This document shows, one piece after another, positions 15,348 to 23,419 of a DNA stretch of 64,000 nt; position 1 is the first letter of the stretch, and every line of letters begins with the position of its first letter. Position numbers and translations under genes: made by a program. The stretch covers positions 31,081 through 95,080 of the forward strand of contig QZFT01000033.1 of assembly GCA_003600225.1 (NCBI GenBank), in the 5' to 3' direction. Source of the DNA: Pseudonocardiaceae bacterium YIM PH 21723 (GTDB taxonomy: Bacteria > Actinomycetota > Actinomycetes > Mycobacteriales > Pseudonocardiaceae). The notes under the pieces are model-generated. The model saw only the letters and a program-made list of their open reading frames with translations, searched no databases and was not told the DNA's origin.

Positions 15348-16613
15348 CTACGACTCCTCCCTGGATCGTTGGCTGGGAACGGTGATCGGTTCCACCGTGT
15401 CGACATAGCTGCGTCCCGTGGGAGTTGTCAGGACGGCGTCCCGGCTTCTGTTCAGCCGGATATTCCAGCCTGGGGTGTTGCACAGCTTGGTGTGGTGATC
15501 ACACAGGCAGCACAGTGAGCACTCCGCGGTGGAGGCGGAGGGCGCGTCGTGCACATGCTCCACCTGACAGCGTCGAGCGGAGCGATTGCAGCCAGGAACC
15601 CGGCAGATGCGATCGCGAAGCTTGACAAGCTCGGTGAGTCGTGGCGATGGGTGGCCTTCTCGACCCACGTCCAGCAACAGGCCGGTCAAGGGGTCGGTGA
15701 CCATTCGCCTCCAGATCCCGTCCTCGGAGATGCGTAGAGCCATGCTCGGAGGGATGGGGCCGTAGTCGGCAAGTTCGGGCGCATCGGTGCTCGGCATGCC
15801 CAACAACATGGTGAAAGGCAGGGTGACCGACACAGAGCTGGGAGCAGTAGAACCGGTTCCCTTGCCACACAACAGATCCAAGGCGATGTCGGAGCGGATT
15901 TGCGGAAGTGTGCGTCCTTCGTCCGGCATCGCTTTGATCTGCCTGGCCTGGCCGTCGATCGCCGTCATCGCCCTGGTGACCGTGTCGGCGGGGCCACCGA
16001 TACGAATCTGCGCGGTGGCCTCGCCGGTATCGATGACGCGCACTCCGCGTTTGGCCACTCGTTTCCGGTGACGTTCTTCAGCCGCCTCCGGATCTATCGC
16101 GATCAATGCCCGGCGCAGCGACTGGCGAAGCAGACGCAGCGTCTGCTGCTCGACTCGTGGAAGAACGCGGTTCAGGAGTTCGCCGACCTGGAGGTCGTTC
16201 AGCCTGGCGACGGCGTCTGCGATGGCATACGCCTGGGCCGGGCTGATACGACCCGTCTCCAGCAGGAGAAGGAGTTGTGGCAGCCGGTCGACGATGGTGA
16301 CCGATCGGGCCATGAGCTTGCGGGCCAGGGCGACCGTCCAGCCCCGCGCCAACGCGGCCTCATCCGCTGCCCCGAATTTTGGCGACGTGCCTGCCCCGGT
16401 TCGTAGCTTGGCGAAGCGGGCGAGAATCTCAATCTGTCTGACTTCGTCGTACCCCTCCTGTAGACGTTCATGTGCGAGGTCGGCCAGGTACGCGTCCGCA
16501 GTGGCGGCTTCCTGGGGGCTATCGCCGCTGTGTTGCCATTCGTAGATGTCTTCCGGACAGGGTTCTTCGTCGTCCGGGAAGAAGGGTCGCAGGTCAGATT
16601 CTGTGATGTGCAT
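15348..16613 (-). CDS. DUF222 / HNH endonuclease domain protein (13E12 repeat family)
   Basis: A 421-residue protein. Residues about 35-330 form the helical DUF222 region; the C-terminal 90 residues hold the HNH nuclease module, with CRVPGCNRSARRCQVEHVH and LCDHHTKLCNTPGWNI supplying the Cys/His metal ligands. The histidine pattern is slightly divergent from the common DLDHTxPY form (EHVHDAP), so activity is uncertain. These genes are dispersed in multiple copies in actinobacterial genomes and behave like mobile or selfish elements. It converges with the CHAT gene (7-base gap). TATATT lies seven bases upstream of the ATG, a leaderless promoter form. Confidence 0.85.
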   Translation of the reverse strand: MHITESDLRPFFPDDEEPCPEDIYEWQHSGDSPQEAATADAYLADLAHERLQEGYDEVRQIEILARFAKLRTGAGTSPKFGAADEAALARGWTVALARKLMARSVTIVDRLPQLLLLLETGRISPAQAYAIADAVARLNDLQVGELLNRVLPRVEQQTLRLLRQSLRRALIAIDPEAAEERHRKRVAKRGVRVIDTGEATAQIRIGGPADTVTRAMTAIDGQARQIKAMPDEGRTLPQIRSDIALDLLCGKGTGSTAPSSVSVTLPFTMLLGMPSTDAPELADYGPIPPSMALRISEDGIWRRMVTDPLTGLLLDVGREGHPSPRLTELVKLRDRICRVPGCNRSARRCQVEHVHDAPSASTAECSLCCLCDHHTKLCNTPGWNIRLNRSRDAVLTTPTGRSYVDTVEPITVPSQRSREES

Positions 16614-16736
16614 GAAGCTGAATATAGCATGAAGTGTTATGTGAATCGTATTTATGTTCGAAACAAGATCAATGGCAGGCTCGGGAGCGGGGTGATTTAA
16701 AAATTGGCGGCCGGTGCCGGTCCGTGCGTTGACCGA

Positions 16737-17915
16737 TTACCGCGTGCGCAGCGAGTGCAGTCGGCGAATACCTTCGTCCAGGACACTGTCCTGCTTGCAG
16801 AAGGCAAACCTGATCAGGTGAGCGGCAGTTGCCTCGTTGTCGCAGAAGACCTGAACCGGGATCGCCGCCACTCCGACCTCTTCGGGCAGCCGGCGGCAGA
16901 GTTCGGCCCCGTCGCTGAACCCGAGCGGCCGGATGTCAGCGCACACGAAATAGGTGCCTTCGGAGGGCAGCACGTTGAAGCCTGCCGCCGCGAGACCGTC
17001 CGACAGACGATCGCGTTTGGCCTGCAGGCCCTTCCGGAGGTCGAGAACCCAGTCCTGCTCGTTCCGTAGAGCATGGGCGATGGCAGGCTGGAAAGGTGCG
17101 CCACCCACAAAAGTGATGAACTGCTTCGCTGCCCGTGCCGCAGCCACCAACGGGGCCGGGCCGCACAGCCAGCCGATCTTCCAGCCGGTGACGCTGAACA
17201 TCTTGCCCGCGCTGTAGATGCTCACCGTGCGATCGGCCATTCCCTCGAAGGAGGCCAGGGGTTTGTGCTGGTGCCCGTCGAAGACGAGATTCTCGTACAC
17301 CTCGTCCGAGATCGCCACGATGTCGTGCTCCCGGCAGAGGCGCGAGATCTCGGACAGTTCGGTGTCGGTGAGGATGGCGCCGGTCGGGTTGTGCGGGCTG
17401 TTCACCAGGATCACCTTGGTGCGGTCGTTCACGGCCGCTCGGAGGCTGTCGAGGTCCAGGGCGAAACGACCCGACGCGGTGTCGTGGCGCAGCGGCACGA
17501 CTCGGCGTACACCGCCCGCCATGGCCACGGTCGCCGCGTACGAGTCGTAGTAGGGCTCGATGACGATCACTTCATCACCGGGCTCGACCAGGGCCAGCAT
17601 CGCGGCCGCGATGGCTTCTGTGGCGCCCACCGTGACGAGTACCTGGGTATCCGAGTCATACGAGGTGCCGAACCGTTGCTGCCGGTCCGCGGCGATGGCC
17701 TGACGCAGTTCGGGCGTCCCCGGACCCGGCGGGTACTGGTTCAGCCCGTCGGCGATGGCCTGGCGGGCGACCGCCAACATGCCGGCCGGGCCGTCGGTGT
17801 CGGGGAACCCTTGCCCCAGGTTCACCGCACCGTGTTTCACGGCCAGGGCGGAGATCTCCGCGAAGATGGTGGAGGTGAAGGGGCGCAGGCGAGAGGCCAA
17901 GGCAGGATTGGGCAC
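16737..17915 (-). CDS. Fold-type I PLP-dependent aminotransferase (class I/II)
   Basis: A 392-residue enzyme. GFPDTDGP near residue 37, NSPHNPTG (Asn176), SDEVYENL (Asp204) and SAGKMFSVTGWKIGW (Lys238, the PLP lysine) are the canonical signatures. It resembles the actinobacterial group annotated as N-succinyl-diaminopimelate or kynurenine/methionine aminotransferase, which cannot be separated by motif. Start GTG 17915 fits family length. It is divergent from the DUF445 gene over 65 bases. Confidence 0.85.
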   Translation of the reverse strand: MPNPALASRLRPFTSTIFAEISALAVKHGAVNLGQGFPDTDGPAGMLAVARQAIADGLNQYPPGPGTPELRQAIAADRQQRFGTSYDSDTQVLVTVGATEAIAAAMLALVEPGDEVIVIEPYYDSYAATVAMAGGVRRVVPLRHDTASGRFALDLDSLRAAVNDRTKVILVNSPHNPTGAILTDTELSEISRLCREHDIVAISDEVYENLVFDGHQHKPLASFEGMADRTVSIYSAGKMFSVTGWKIGWLCGPAPLVAAARAAKQFITFVGGAPFQPAIAHALRNEQDWVLDLRKGLQAKRDRLSDGLAAAGFNVLPSEGTYFVCADIRPLGFSDGAELCRRLPEEVGVAAIPVQVFCDNEATAAHLIRFAFCKQDSVLDEGIRRLHSLRTR

Positions 17916-17980
17916 GACGTCGATCCTGCCAGAGGTGTCATTACCGACGCACGAGCCGATTTGCAGGGAGAATCGTCCAA

Positions 17981-19267
17981 GTGGTGGATCTGATAGCGAA
18001 CATCCCAGTCGGCCTGTCCAGCGAAGCGGACGAGCAGAAGCGACGTGCGCTTCGGCGGATGAAGCTGGTCGCCACCGGATTCCTTGTGGTGGCCACCCTG
18101 CTTTATGCCGGTGGCAGTTGGTGGATGAGCAGTGGTGCTCCGAGCTGGGTCGGCTATGTCCGGGCGGCCGCGGAGGCCGGCATGGTCGGCGCGCTCGCGG
18201 ACTGGTTCGCGGTCACCGCGCTGTTCCGCAGGCCGTTGGGACTGCCGATCCCACACACGGCCATCATTCCCACCCGCAAGGACACGATCGGCGAAAGCCT
18301 GGGGGAGTTCGTCGGCGCGAACTTCCTCTCCGAAGCGGTCATCCGGCAGAAGCTGCGAAGTACTCAGATCACCAAGTGGTTCGGCACCTGGCTGGCCGAC
18401 CCGGCCCATGCGCTCCGGCTCACCGAAGAGCTGGCGACCATGTTGCGGGCGGCCGTCACCGTCCTGCGGGATGAGGACGTCCAGCGAGTACTGGAACAGA
18501 TCCTCACCAAACAGGTGATGAAGACCCCCTGGGGTCCACCGCTGGGCAAGCTGCTCACCCAGGTGCTCGCCGATGGATCCCATCGCCGTCTGGTGGATCT
18601 GACCTGTGAGAAGGCCTATGAGTGGATCCGGGACAACTACGAGAGCGTGAGCCGGGTCGTCGAGCAGCGGGCCCCCTCCTGGTCGCCGAAGTTCGTGGAC
18701 GATCTGGTCGCCGACCGGATCTACAACGAGGTCGTGAAGTTCGCCTACGCGGTGAAGTCCGATCCCGACCATCAAATGCGCAAGGCTGTGGACAAGTTCC
18801 TCATCGAGTTCGCCGAGGACCTGCAGACCGACCCCGACACCATCGCGAAGGCGGAGGCGGCCAAGCAGCAGGTGCTGAACCATCCGGAGATTCAGCACTT
18901 CATCGACATGGCCTGGACGAAGGCGAAGAAACTGCTGCTGGATGCTGCGGATGACCCGTCCAGTGCGCTGCGACAGCGGGTGCAGGAGGGGCTGATGAAC
19001 ATCGGCCAGCGGCTGGTGGCCGATGAAGCTCTGCGCACCAAGGTGGATGCGTGGATCGAGAACGCGGCCGTCTACGTCGTCGTCAACTACCGGGATCAGA
19101 TCACCACGCTGATCACGGACACGGTCGCCCGGTGGGATGCGGAGGAGACCTCTCGCAAGATCGAGCTGCAGGTCGGGCGGGACCTTCAGTTCATCCGGAT
19201 CAACGGAACGGTGGTCGGTGCGCTGGCCGGCCTGGTCATCTACACGGCTTCCGAGCTGGCGTTCTGA
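17981..19267 (+). CDS. DUF445 family membrane-associated protein
   Basis: A 428-residue protein with one membrane segment near residues 30-52 and another at the extreme C-terminus (VVGALAGLVIYTASELAF). The block GMVGALADWFAVTALFRRPLGLPIPHTAIIP is the hallmark of DUF445. The central part is long and helical. The role is unknown; relatives are conserved in actinobacteria and have been linked to membrane organisation. GTG start, with AGGGAG upstream. Confidence 0.85.
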   Translation: MVDLIANIPVGLSSEADEQKRRALRRMKLVATGFLVVATLLYAGGSWWMSSGAPSWVGYVRAAAEAGMVGALADWFAVTALFRRPLGLPIPHTAIIPTRKDTIGESLGEFVGANFLSEAVIRQKLRSTQITKWFGTWLADPAHALRLTEELATMLRAAVTVLRDEDVQRVLEQILTKQVMKTPWGPPLGKLLTQVLADGSHRRLVDLTCEKAYEWIRDNYESVSRVVEQRAPSWSPKFVDDLVADRIYNEVVKFAYAVKSDPDHQMRKAVDKFLIEFAEDLQTDPDTIAKAEAAKQQVLNHPEIQHFIDMAWTKAKKLLLDAADDPSSALRQRVQEGLMNIGQRLVADEALRTKVDAWIENAAVYVVVNYRDQITTLITDTVARWDAEETSRKIELQVGRDLQFIRINGTVVGALAGLVIYTASELAF

Positions 19268-19275
19268 TCTGCGAG

Positions 19276-20454
19276 CTACTGCTCCCGAATCGGCGGGAAC
19301 GGCCAGGTGTGTGCTGAGTCGGGGCTGTCCAACCAGAAGTACTGGGTGTCCTTCCGGACGGTGAGGCCGAATCGGTCTCGGCCGGGCCTGCCCAGTTCAT
19401 GCCACCTGTCATGAGCCAGTTCCGCCAGGTTCCAGAGCTGCCGAGGGCCGCCCTGGTCGACCCAGTGGTCCCCGGCCCTCGTGGTGTGTCTGGCCCAGGA
19501 GCCGTCCGTGTCGACGAGCCAGTGCTCGGTCGTTCCGCCGTCCGGGGTGACCGTTACCGCCTGAGCCTCGGGAAGCATCAAACCGGCGAAGAACTCGAAG
19601 TCGCTGTACGCGGAGGTCACCGCAGTTCCGGTGAGCGTTGTGTGCCGCGTGGTCTTGGGTGTCTGTTCCGCCTCGATCAACAGCTCGCGAAGGGCGGGCG
19701 CCCGATGGGCCCGCAAGGGCATGAAACGCCCGTCCTCGGCCAGTACCCGGCCCTCGGCGTAGCCGGAACCGACGGTGAGCCGGACGAGGCCTGCGCCGAT
19801 GGGGCGATGCAGGGTGGTGACGATTTGGCCACCCGGAGTCACCTGATCCAGCCAGGAATCAGGGATTCGGCTGACCGCGCAGGTGGCCAGCAAGCGGTCG
19901 TACGGGGCGTTGGCCGGATAGCCCGCCGCTCCGTCCGCAGCGGTGACCGTGGGGTGGAACCCACAGTGGGCCAGGGCGCCATGCGCCTGCTCGACGATGG
20001 TCGGATCGATGTCGACGCTGGTGACCGCAGCCGTGCCGAGGAAGTGGCAGAGCAGACCCGCGTTGTAACCGGTGCCTGCGCCGATCTCCAGCACGCGATG
20101 CCCTGGCTCTGCGAGCAGCGCGTGCAACATGATCGACATGATCGCCGGCATGCTGGAGGAACTGGTGGCCACGCCCGTGCCGAAGCCCAGGGTGCGAGCA
20201 GCCGGCCAGCTGTCCGGGTCGTCGTCGAGTTGGGTCACCAGCACCCGGTCCGAGTAGACCAGCTCCAGCCAGTCCGGGTCGGTGCTGTCCACCGCGCGCC
20301 AGTCGGCATCCGTGCCGGGGATGAAGAAGCGGGGGAGGAACACATGCCGGGGCACTTCCAGAAAAGCCCGCTTCCACCGATCGTCCGGCAGCAGTCGGCG
20401 GACGATCAGGTCGTTGACCATGTGCCTGCGCAAAAGCCCGGCCTGATCGGACAT
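19276..20454 (-). CDS. Protein-L-isoaspartate O-methyltransferase-like enzyme, RiPP-associated type
   Basis: A 392-residue protein. The N-terminal half is a SAM-dependent PCMT fold: RHVFLPRFF, then TSSSSMPAIMSIML in place of the usual substrate loop and VLEIGAGTGYNAGLL as the SAM motif I near residue 108. The C-terminal 170 residues are the extra domain found in methyltransferases that act with lanthipeptide or ATP-grasp RiPP systems (the FxLD-type group). Those enzymes convert Asp in a precursor peptide. No precursor, ATP-grasp or lanthipeptide synthetase gene is in the window, so it is an orphan here or a repair enzyme. ATG 20454 is preceded, six bases upstream, by TACCCT. Confidence 0.75.
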   Translation of the reverse strand: MSDQAGLLRRHMVNDLIVRRLLPDDRWKRAFLEVPRHVFLPRFFIPGTDADWRAVDSTDPDWLELVYSDRVLVTQLDDDPDSWPAARTLGFGTGVATSSSSMPAIMSIMLHALLAEPGHRVLEIGAGTGYNAGLLCHFLGTAAVTSVDIDPTIVEQAHGALAHCGFHPTVTAADGAAGYPANAPYDRLLATCAVSRIPDSWLDQVTPGGQIVTTLHRPIGAGLVRLTVGSGYAEGRVLAEDGRFMPLRAHRAPALRELLIEAEQTPKTTRHTTLTGTAVTSAYSDFEFFAGLMLPEAQAVTVTPDGGTTEHWLVDTDGSWARHTTRAGDHWVDQGGPRQLWNLAELAHDRWHELGRPGRDRFGLTVRKDTQYFWLDSPDSAHTWPFPPIREQ

Positions 20455-20598
20455 CTCCTCAGGGTAGGCGCCCGCGCAGGTTCGCCGCAGCAAACCCGAT
20501 GCTCACCCGGGCGATCCTGGCGCACCGGCGAGGGGTGAGGAGCACCTAGTCCGGTAGAAATCCCGGGGCGATGGTCCAAACAGCTGACATCGCTGTGG

Positions 20599-20620
20599 CT
20601 GCAAGCACACGTGCTTGCAG
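20599..20620. promoter_or_regulatory. 10+10 bp palindrome overlapping the -35 of the XRE-hbhA operon
   Basis: Arms CTGCAAGCAC and GTGCTTGCAG are exact complements, separated by AC. TTGCAG (20615-20620) can serve as -35 with a 17-base spacer to TAGGGT (20638-20643) as -10, so a protein bound to the palindrome would block this promoter. The obvious candidate is the XRE protein encoded 49 bases downstream. Confidence 0.55.
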
Positions 20621-20668
20621 TTGCTAGCAGTGATTCATAGGGTGGGAATCACTCCCAGGAGGTGCCCG

Positions 20669-21112
20669 ATGGCCGAAGGTGGCAAGACCGTCAAGCAGAC
20701 GGTCGTTGACCTGGGTGGGGATATCGGCGAGTACATCCGCAGTCAGCGGAGCACTGCCCAGATCTCGCTGCGTCAGCTGGCCAAGCTAGCCGGTGTGTCG
20801 AATCCCTACCTGAGCCAGATCGAGCGCGGCCTGCGCAAGCCGAGTGCGGAGATTCTGCAGCAGATCGCCAAGGGGCTGCGGATCTCGGCCGAGGCGCTGT
20901 ACGTGCAGGCCGGAATCCTCCAGGAGCGGGTCGGCGGTGCCGTCGCCGACGCCATTTTGGCCGACCCCAGCATCACCGAGCGGCAGAAGCAGGTGCTGCT
21001 CGACGTGTACGAGTCATTCAGGCGGGAAAACGACGCTAACCCGGTTGCCGGATCAGGCGAGCCCGCCACCGCGCCCCCGCATAGGAGTGATCCACATGAC
21101 CGCCAAGCTTGA
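20669..21112 (+). CDS. XRE family helix-turn-helix regulator (Rv0474-like)
   Basis: A 147-residue protein. Residues 18-75 form the HTH_3 domain: IGEYIRSQRSTAQISLRQLAKL, AGVSNPYLSQIERG and ISAEALYVQAG. The C-terminal third is helical and includes ITERQKQVLLDVYESF. ATG 20669 follows a perfect AGGAGG; the upstream in-frame ATG (20615) lies inside the promoter. The next gene overlaps its end and encodes an HbhA-like protein, the same pairing as Rv0474-Rv0475 in mycobacteria, so it probably controls its own operon through the palindrome at 20599-20620. Confidence 0.9.
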   Translation: MAEGGKTVKQTVVDLGGDIGEYIRSQRSTAQISLRQLAKLAGVSNPYLSQIERGLRKPSAEILQQIAKGLRISAEALYVQAGILQERVGGAVADAILADPSITERQKQVLLDVYESFRRENDANPVAGSGEPATAPPHRSDPHDRQA

Positions 21113-21740
21113 TGTCAAGAAGGTCGCCGACCAGGCCCGCACCCCGTTCCTCGCCGCCCTCGGTGCCGGCGACCTGGCCGCCAAGGTGCTGGCCGACCAG
21201 GTGAACAAGGCCCGCGACGTGGTGACCAAGCGCGCCGAGTCCGCTAAGAACCAGGTGACCGACCTCCCCGGCGACGTGCAGCAGCTGCGCGGCAAGCTGG
21301 ACCCGGCCGAGCTGAAGAAGGTCGTCGACCAGTACACCAAGGCTGCCGGCGCCCTGTACACCTACCTGGCCGAGCACGGCGAGCAGACGCTGGAGAAGCT
21401 TCGCACCTCGCCGCAGGTCAGCAAGGTCGTGACCCAGGTCGAGCAGGGTGTCGAGGTCGCGCAGGAGAAGGTCGAAGAGGTTCGCGGCCTGGCCGACGAC
21501 GTGCTGGGCAAGGTCACCCGGCGCACCAAGTCGACCGCTGACACCGCCGCCGCCAAGGTGACCGAGGCCGCCACCGACGCCGCCGCGAAGGTCAGCAGCG
21601 TCGCCGACACCACCGCCGACGCCGCCAAGGAGGCGACCGACGAGGCCGCGACCAAGGCGACCAAGGCCGCGACCACGGTGAAGAAGACGGCTGCCAAGGC
21701 GACGACCACCACCCGCCGCAAGCCGACCACCTCTGCCTGA
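21096..21740 (+). CDS. hbhA: HbhA-like Lys/Ala-rich coiled-coil protein
   Basis: A 214-residue protein related to mycobacterial heparin-binding hemagglutinin. The first 130 residues are a long amphipathic helix (coiled coil) and the C-terminal 80 residues are low-complexity Lys/Ala/Thr repeats (AAKVTEAATDAAAKV..., ending TTTTRRKPTTSA), which in HbhA bind sulfated glycans. In non-pathogenic actinomycetes its role is probably surface adhesion or lipid-inclusion binding. ATG 21096 follows AGGAG and overlaps the end of the XRE gene by 17 bases. The C-terminus is less lysine-dense than in mycobacteria. Confidence 0.8.
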   Translation: MTAKLDVKKVADQARTPFLAALGAGDLAAKVLADQVNKARDVVTKRAESAKNQVTDLPGDVQQLRGKLDPAELKKVVDQYTKAAGALYTYLAEHGEQTLEKLRTSPQVSKVVTQVEQGVEVAQEKVEEVRGLADDVLGKVTRRTKSTADTAAAKVTEAATDAAAKVSSVADTTADAAKEATDEAATKATKAATTVKKTAAKATTTTRRKPTTSA

Positions 21741-21824
21741 TCTCCCTTCCGAGGAGCCTCCTGCACCTTCCGGTGCGTGGAGGCTCCTCGGCTGCGTTGG
21801 ATGCGGTTCTTCTGCTCGACGACG

Positions 21825-21830
21825 TAGGGT
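21825..21830 (+). promoter_or_regulatory. -10 element TAGGGT for a leaderless DUF2516 transcript
   Basis: TAGGGT ends six bases before the GTG start at 21837, with no Shine-Dalgarno between. A new transcript therefore probably starts here, after hbhA. Confidence 0.4.
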
Positions 21831-21836
21831 GGACGC

Positions 21837-22127
21837 GTGCGCTTGGACATTGTGATTCTGAACGTCATTCACTGGGCGGCGATCCCGGTGGGCCTCTTCG
21901 CGCTGGTGCACGCCTTGCTGCAGCGAGCGGACGCGTTCCCCGCCGTGGACAAGATGACCAAGGTCGCCTGGCTGGGCATCACCGCCGCAGGCACCGCCGC
22001 GCTCGCGCTGTTCAACCCCAACGGCGGCGGCATGATGTTCTGGATCGCGGGCCTGGTCGCCGTTCTGGTGTACATCGTGGACGTGAAGCCGCGGGTGACC
22101 GACGTGCAACGCGGCCAGCGTTGGTGA
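21837..22127 (+). CDS. DUF2516 family small membrane protein
   Basis: A 96-residue protein with three hydrophobic segments and a short polar tail; the motif HALLQRADAFPAVDKMTKVAWL is characteristic of DUF2516. It corresponds by order to mycobacterial Rv0476, downstream of hbhA. Function unknown. Its stop overlaps the GTG of the next gene (GTGA at 22124). Confidence 0.85.
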   Translation: MRLDIVILNVIHWAAIPVGLFALVHALLQRADAFPAVDKMTKVAWLGITAAGTAALALFNPNGGGMMFWIAGLVAVLVYIVDVKPRVTDVQRGQRW

Positions 22128-22846
22128 TCACTGCTCATGGATCTGGTTCACCCGTCACGCTGATCGTCCCCGGCCTCGCGGCCACCACGGGGGAAGCTCG
22201 TCTTCCGGCCTCCGGATTGCCCGGCACCCGAGTGGTGCTGACGTTGCCCTCGCACGGTGCGGCCCCGGACGCAGAACCTGGGTACTGGACCTACGCCCGC
22301 GTCGCGAACGATGTGCTGGCCGCTGCCGCCGAAGTGAACGCCACCCGGGCGATCGGAGTATCGCTGGGGGCCGGGGCGCTCGCCGCAGTGCTTACCACCC
22401 GACCCGGGCGGTTCGAGCGACTGGCGTTGCTGCTGCCCGCCGCCTTCGCCCGGCCTCGACAGACTGCTGCGGTCCGGAACCTGCTCGAGCTCGCCGAGGC
22501 GCTCGACGATCCTGATCGGCTGCGGACGCTCGTCACCGCGTCCCTGCCCGATTCGGCCGGCGTGGGCACATACGCCGACGACCGGATCGCCGCGTTGCGC
22601 AGGCTGGGGCCGGCCCTACGTTCGCTCTCGACGGCGGTGCCGGTGCCCGACGTGTCCAGGATGGCCGACGTAACGGCGAAGGTGCTGGTCATCGGTTCCA
22701 CCGGTGACCCCGCACATCCGGCGGAGGTCGCCGAGGAGACCGCGGCCGGCATCCCCGGCGCCGAGCTGGTGGTGTTGCCCAGCCGGGCTCCGTTGATCAC
22801 CCATCGCGCGGAGATCCGGGGCCTGCTGCGCTCCTGGCTCAGCTAG
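22124..22846 (+). CDS. Alpha/beta hydrolase fold protein
   Basis: A 240-residue protein. VTLIVPGLAATTGEARLP gives the oxyanion strand, GVSLGAGALAAV near residue 78 the nucleophile elbow (Ser), GSTGDPAHPAEV the acid region and THRAEI near residue 226 the histidine. So a triad of Ser, Asp and His is possible. The substrate is unknown. GTG 22124 overlaps the stop of the DUF2516 gene, indicating coupling. Confidence 0.7.
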   Translation: MITAHGSGSPVTLIVPGLAATTGEARLPASGLPGTRVVLTLPSHGAAPDAEPGYWTYARVANDVLAAAAEVNATRAIGVSLGAGALAAVLTTRPGRFERLALLLPAAFARPRQTAAVRNLLELAEALDDPDRLRTLVTASLPDSAGVGTYADDRIAALRRLGPALRSLSTAVPVPDVSRMADVTAKVLVIGSTGDPAHPAEVAEETAAGIPGAELVVLPSRAPLITHRAEIRGLLRSWLS

Positions 22847-22858
22847 CCGAAGCTCTGG

Positions 22859-23419
22859 TCAGCTCCACTTGGGCTGCGGCGGTACGTAATCGCGGAAACG
22901 CTGCACAAGCCGGTCGATGTCGGTGTCCAGCAGCAGCATTTCCCGACGGCCGGGGCGGAGGAACTCCTCGTCGACCATGCGGTCCACGAAAGCCATCAGC
23001 GGGTCGTAGAAGCCGTCCACGTTCAGCAGGCCGATCGGCTTGTCATGCATGCCGAGCTGGGCCCACGTCCAGATCTCGGCGAGCTCGTCCAGCGTGCCGG
23101 CACCGCCGGGGAGCGCGATGAAACCATCGGACAGCTCCGCCATCAGGGCTTTGCGCTCGTGCATCGTCCCGACCAGCCGCAGGTCTGTCAGCCCACGGTG
23201 CGGAAGCTCGCCGTGCGTCAGGTTCTCCGGCAGGACTCCGATGACCTCGCCACCCATCGACAGCGCTCCGTCGGCGACGATGCCCATCGTTCCCACGGTC
23301 GCTCCGCCGTAGACGAGGCCGATGCCGTTCTTGGCCAGGTACTCGCCGACCTCGCGCGCCACCCGGGCGAACCGCTCACCCCGGCCGGTCGCGGAGCCGC
23401 AGTAGACGCAGATCCGCAT
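22859..23419 (-). CDS. LOG family protein (cytokinin riboside monophosphate phosphoribohydrolase-type)
   Basis: A 186-residue Rossmann-fold protein of the TIGR00730 group. The PGGAGTLDE motif (residues 104-112) and the preceding HERK (87-90) form the active site that splits N6-modified AMP to base plus ribose 5-phosphate. Mycobacterial LOG proteins release cytokinins. It overlaps the purU gene at 23419-23421 (TGA/ATG) and converges with the hydrolase gene at 22846. Confidence 0.88.
   Translation of the reverse strand: MRICVYCGSATGRGERFARVAREVGEYLAKNGIGLVYGGATVGTMGIVADGALSMGGEVIGVLPENLTHGELPHRGLTDLRLVGTMHERKALMAELSDGFIALPGGAGTLDELAEIWTWAQLGMHDKPIGLLNVDGFYDPLMAFVDRMVDEEFLRPGRREMLLLDTDIDRLVQRFRDYVPPQPKWS

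Noticed and set aside
15348..16613. DUF222-HNH gene as an insertion sequence
   Set aside because: No terminal inverted repeats or transposase; it is a nuclease-like family gene on its own.
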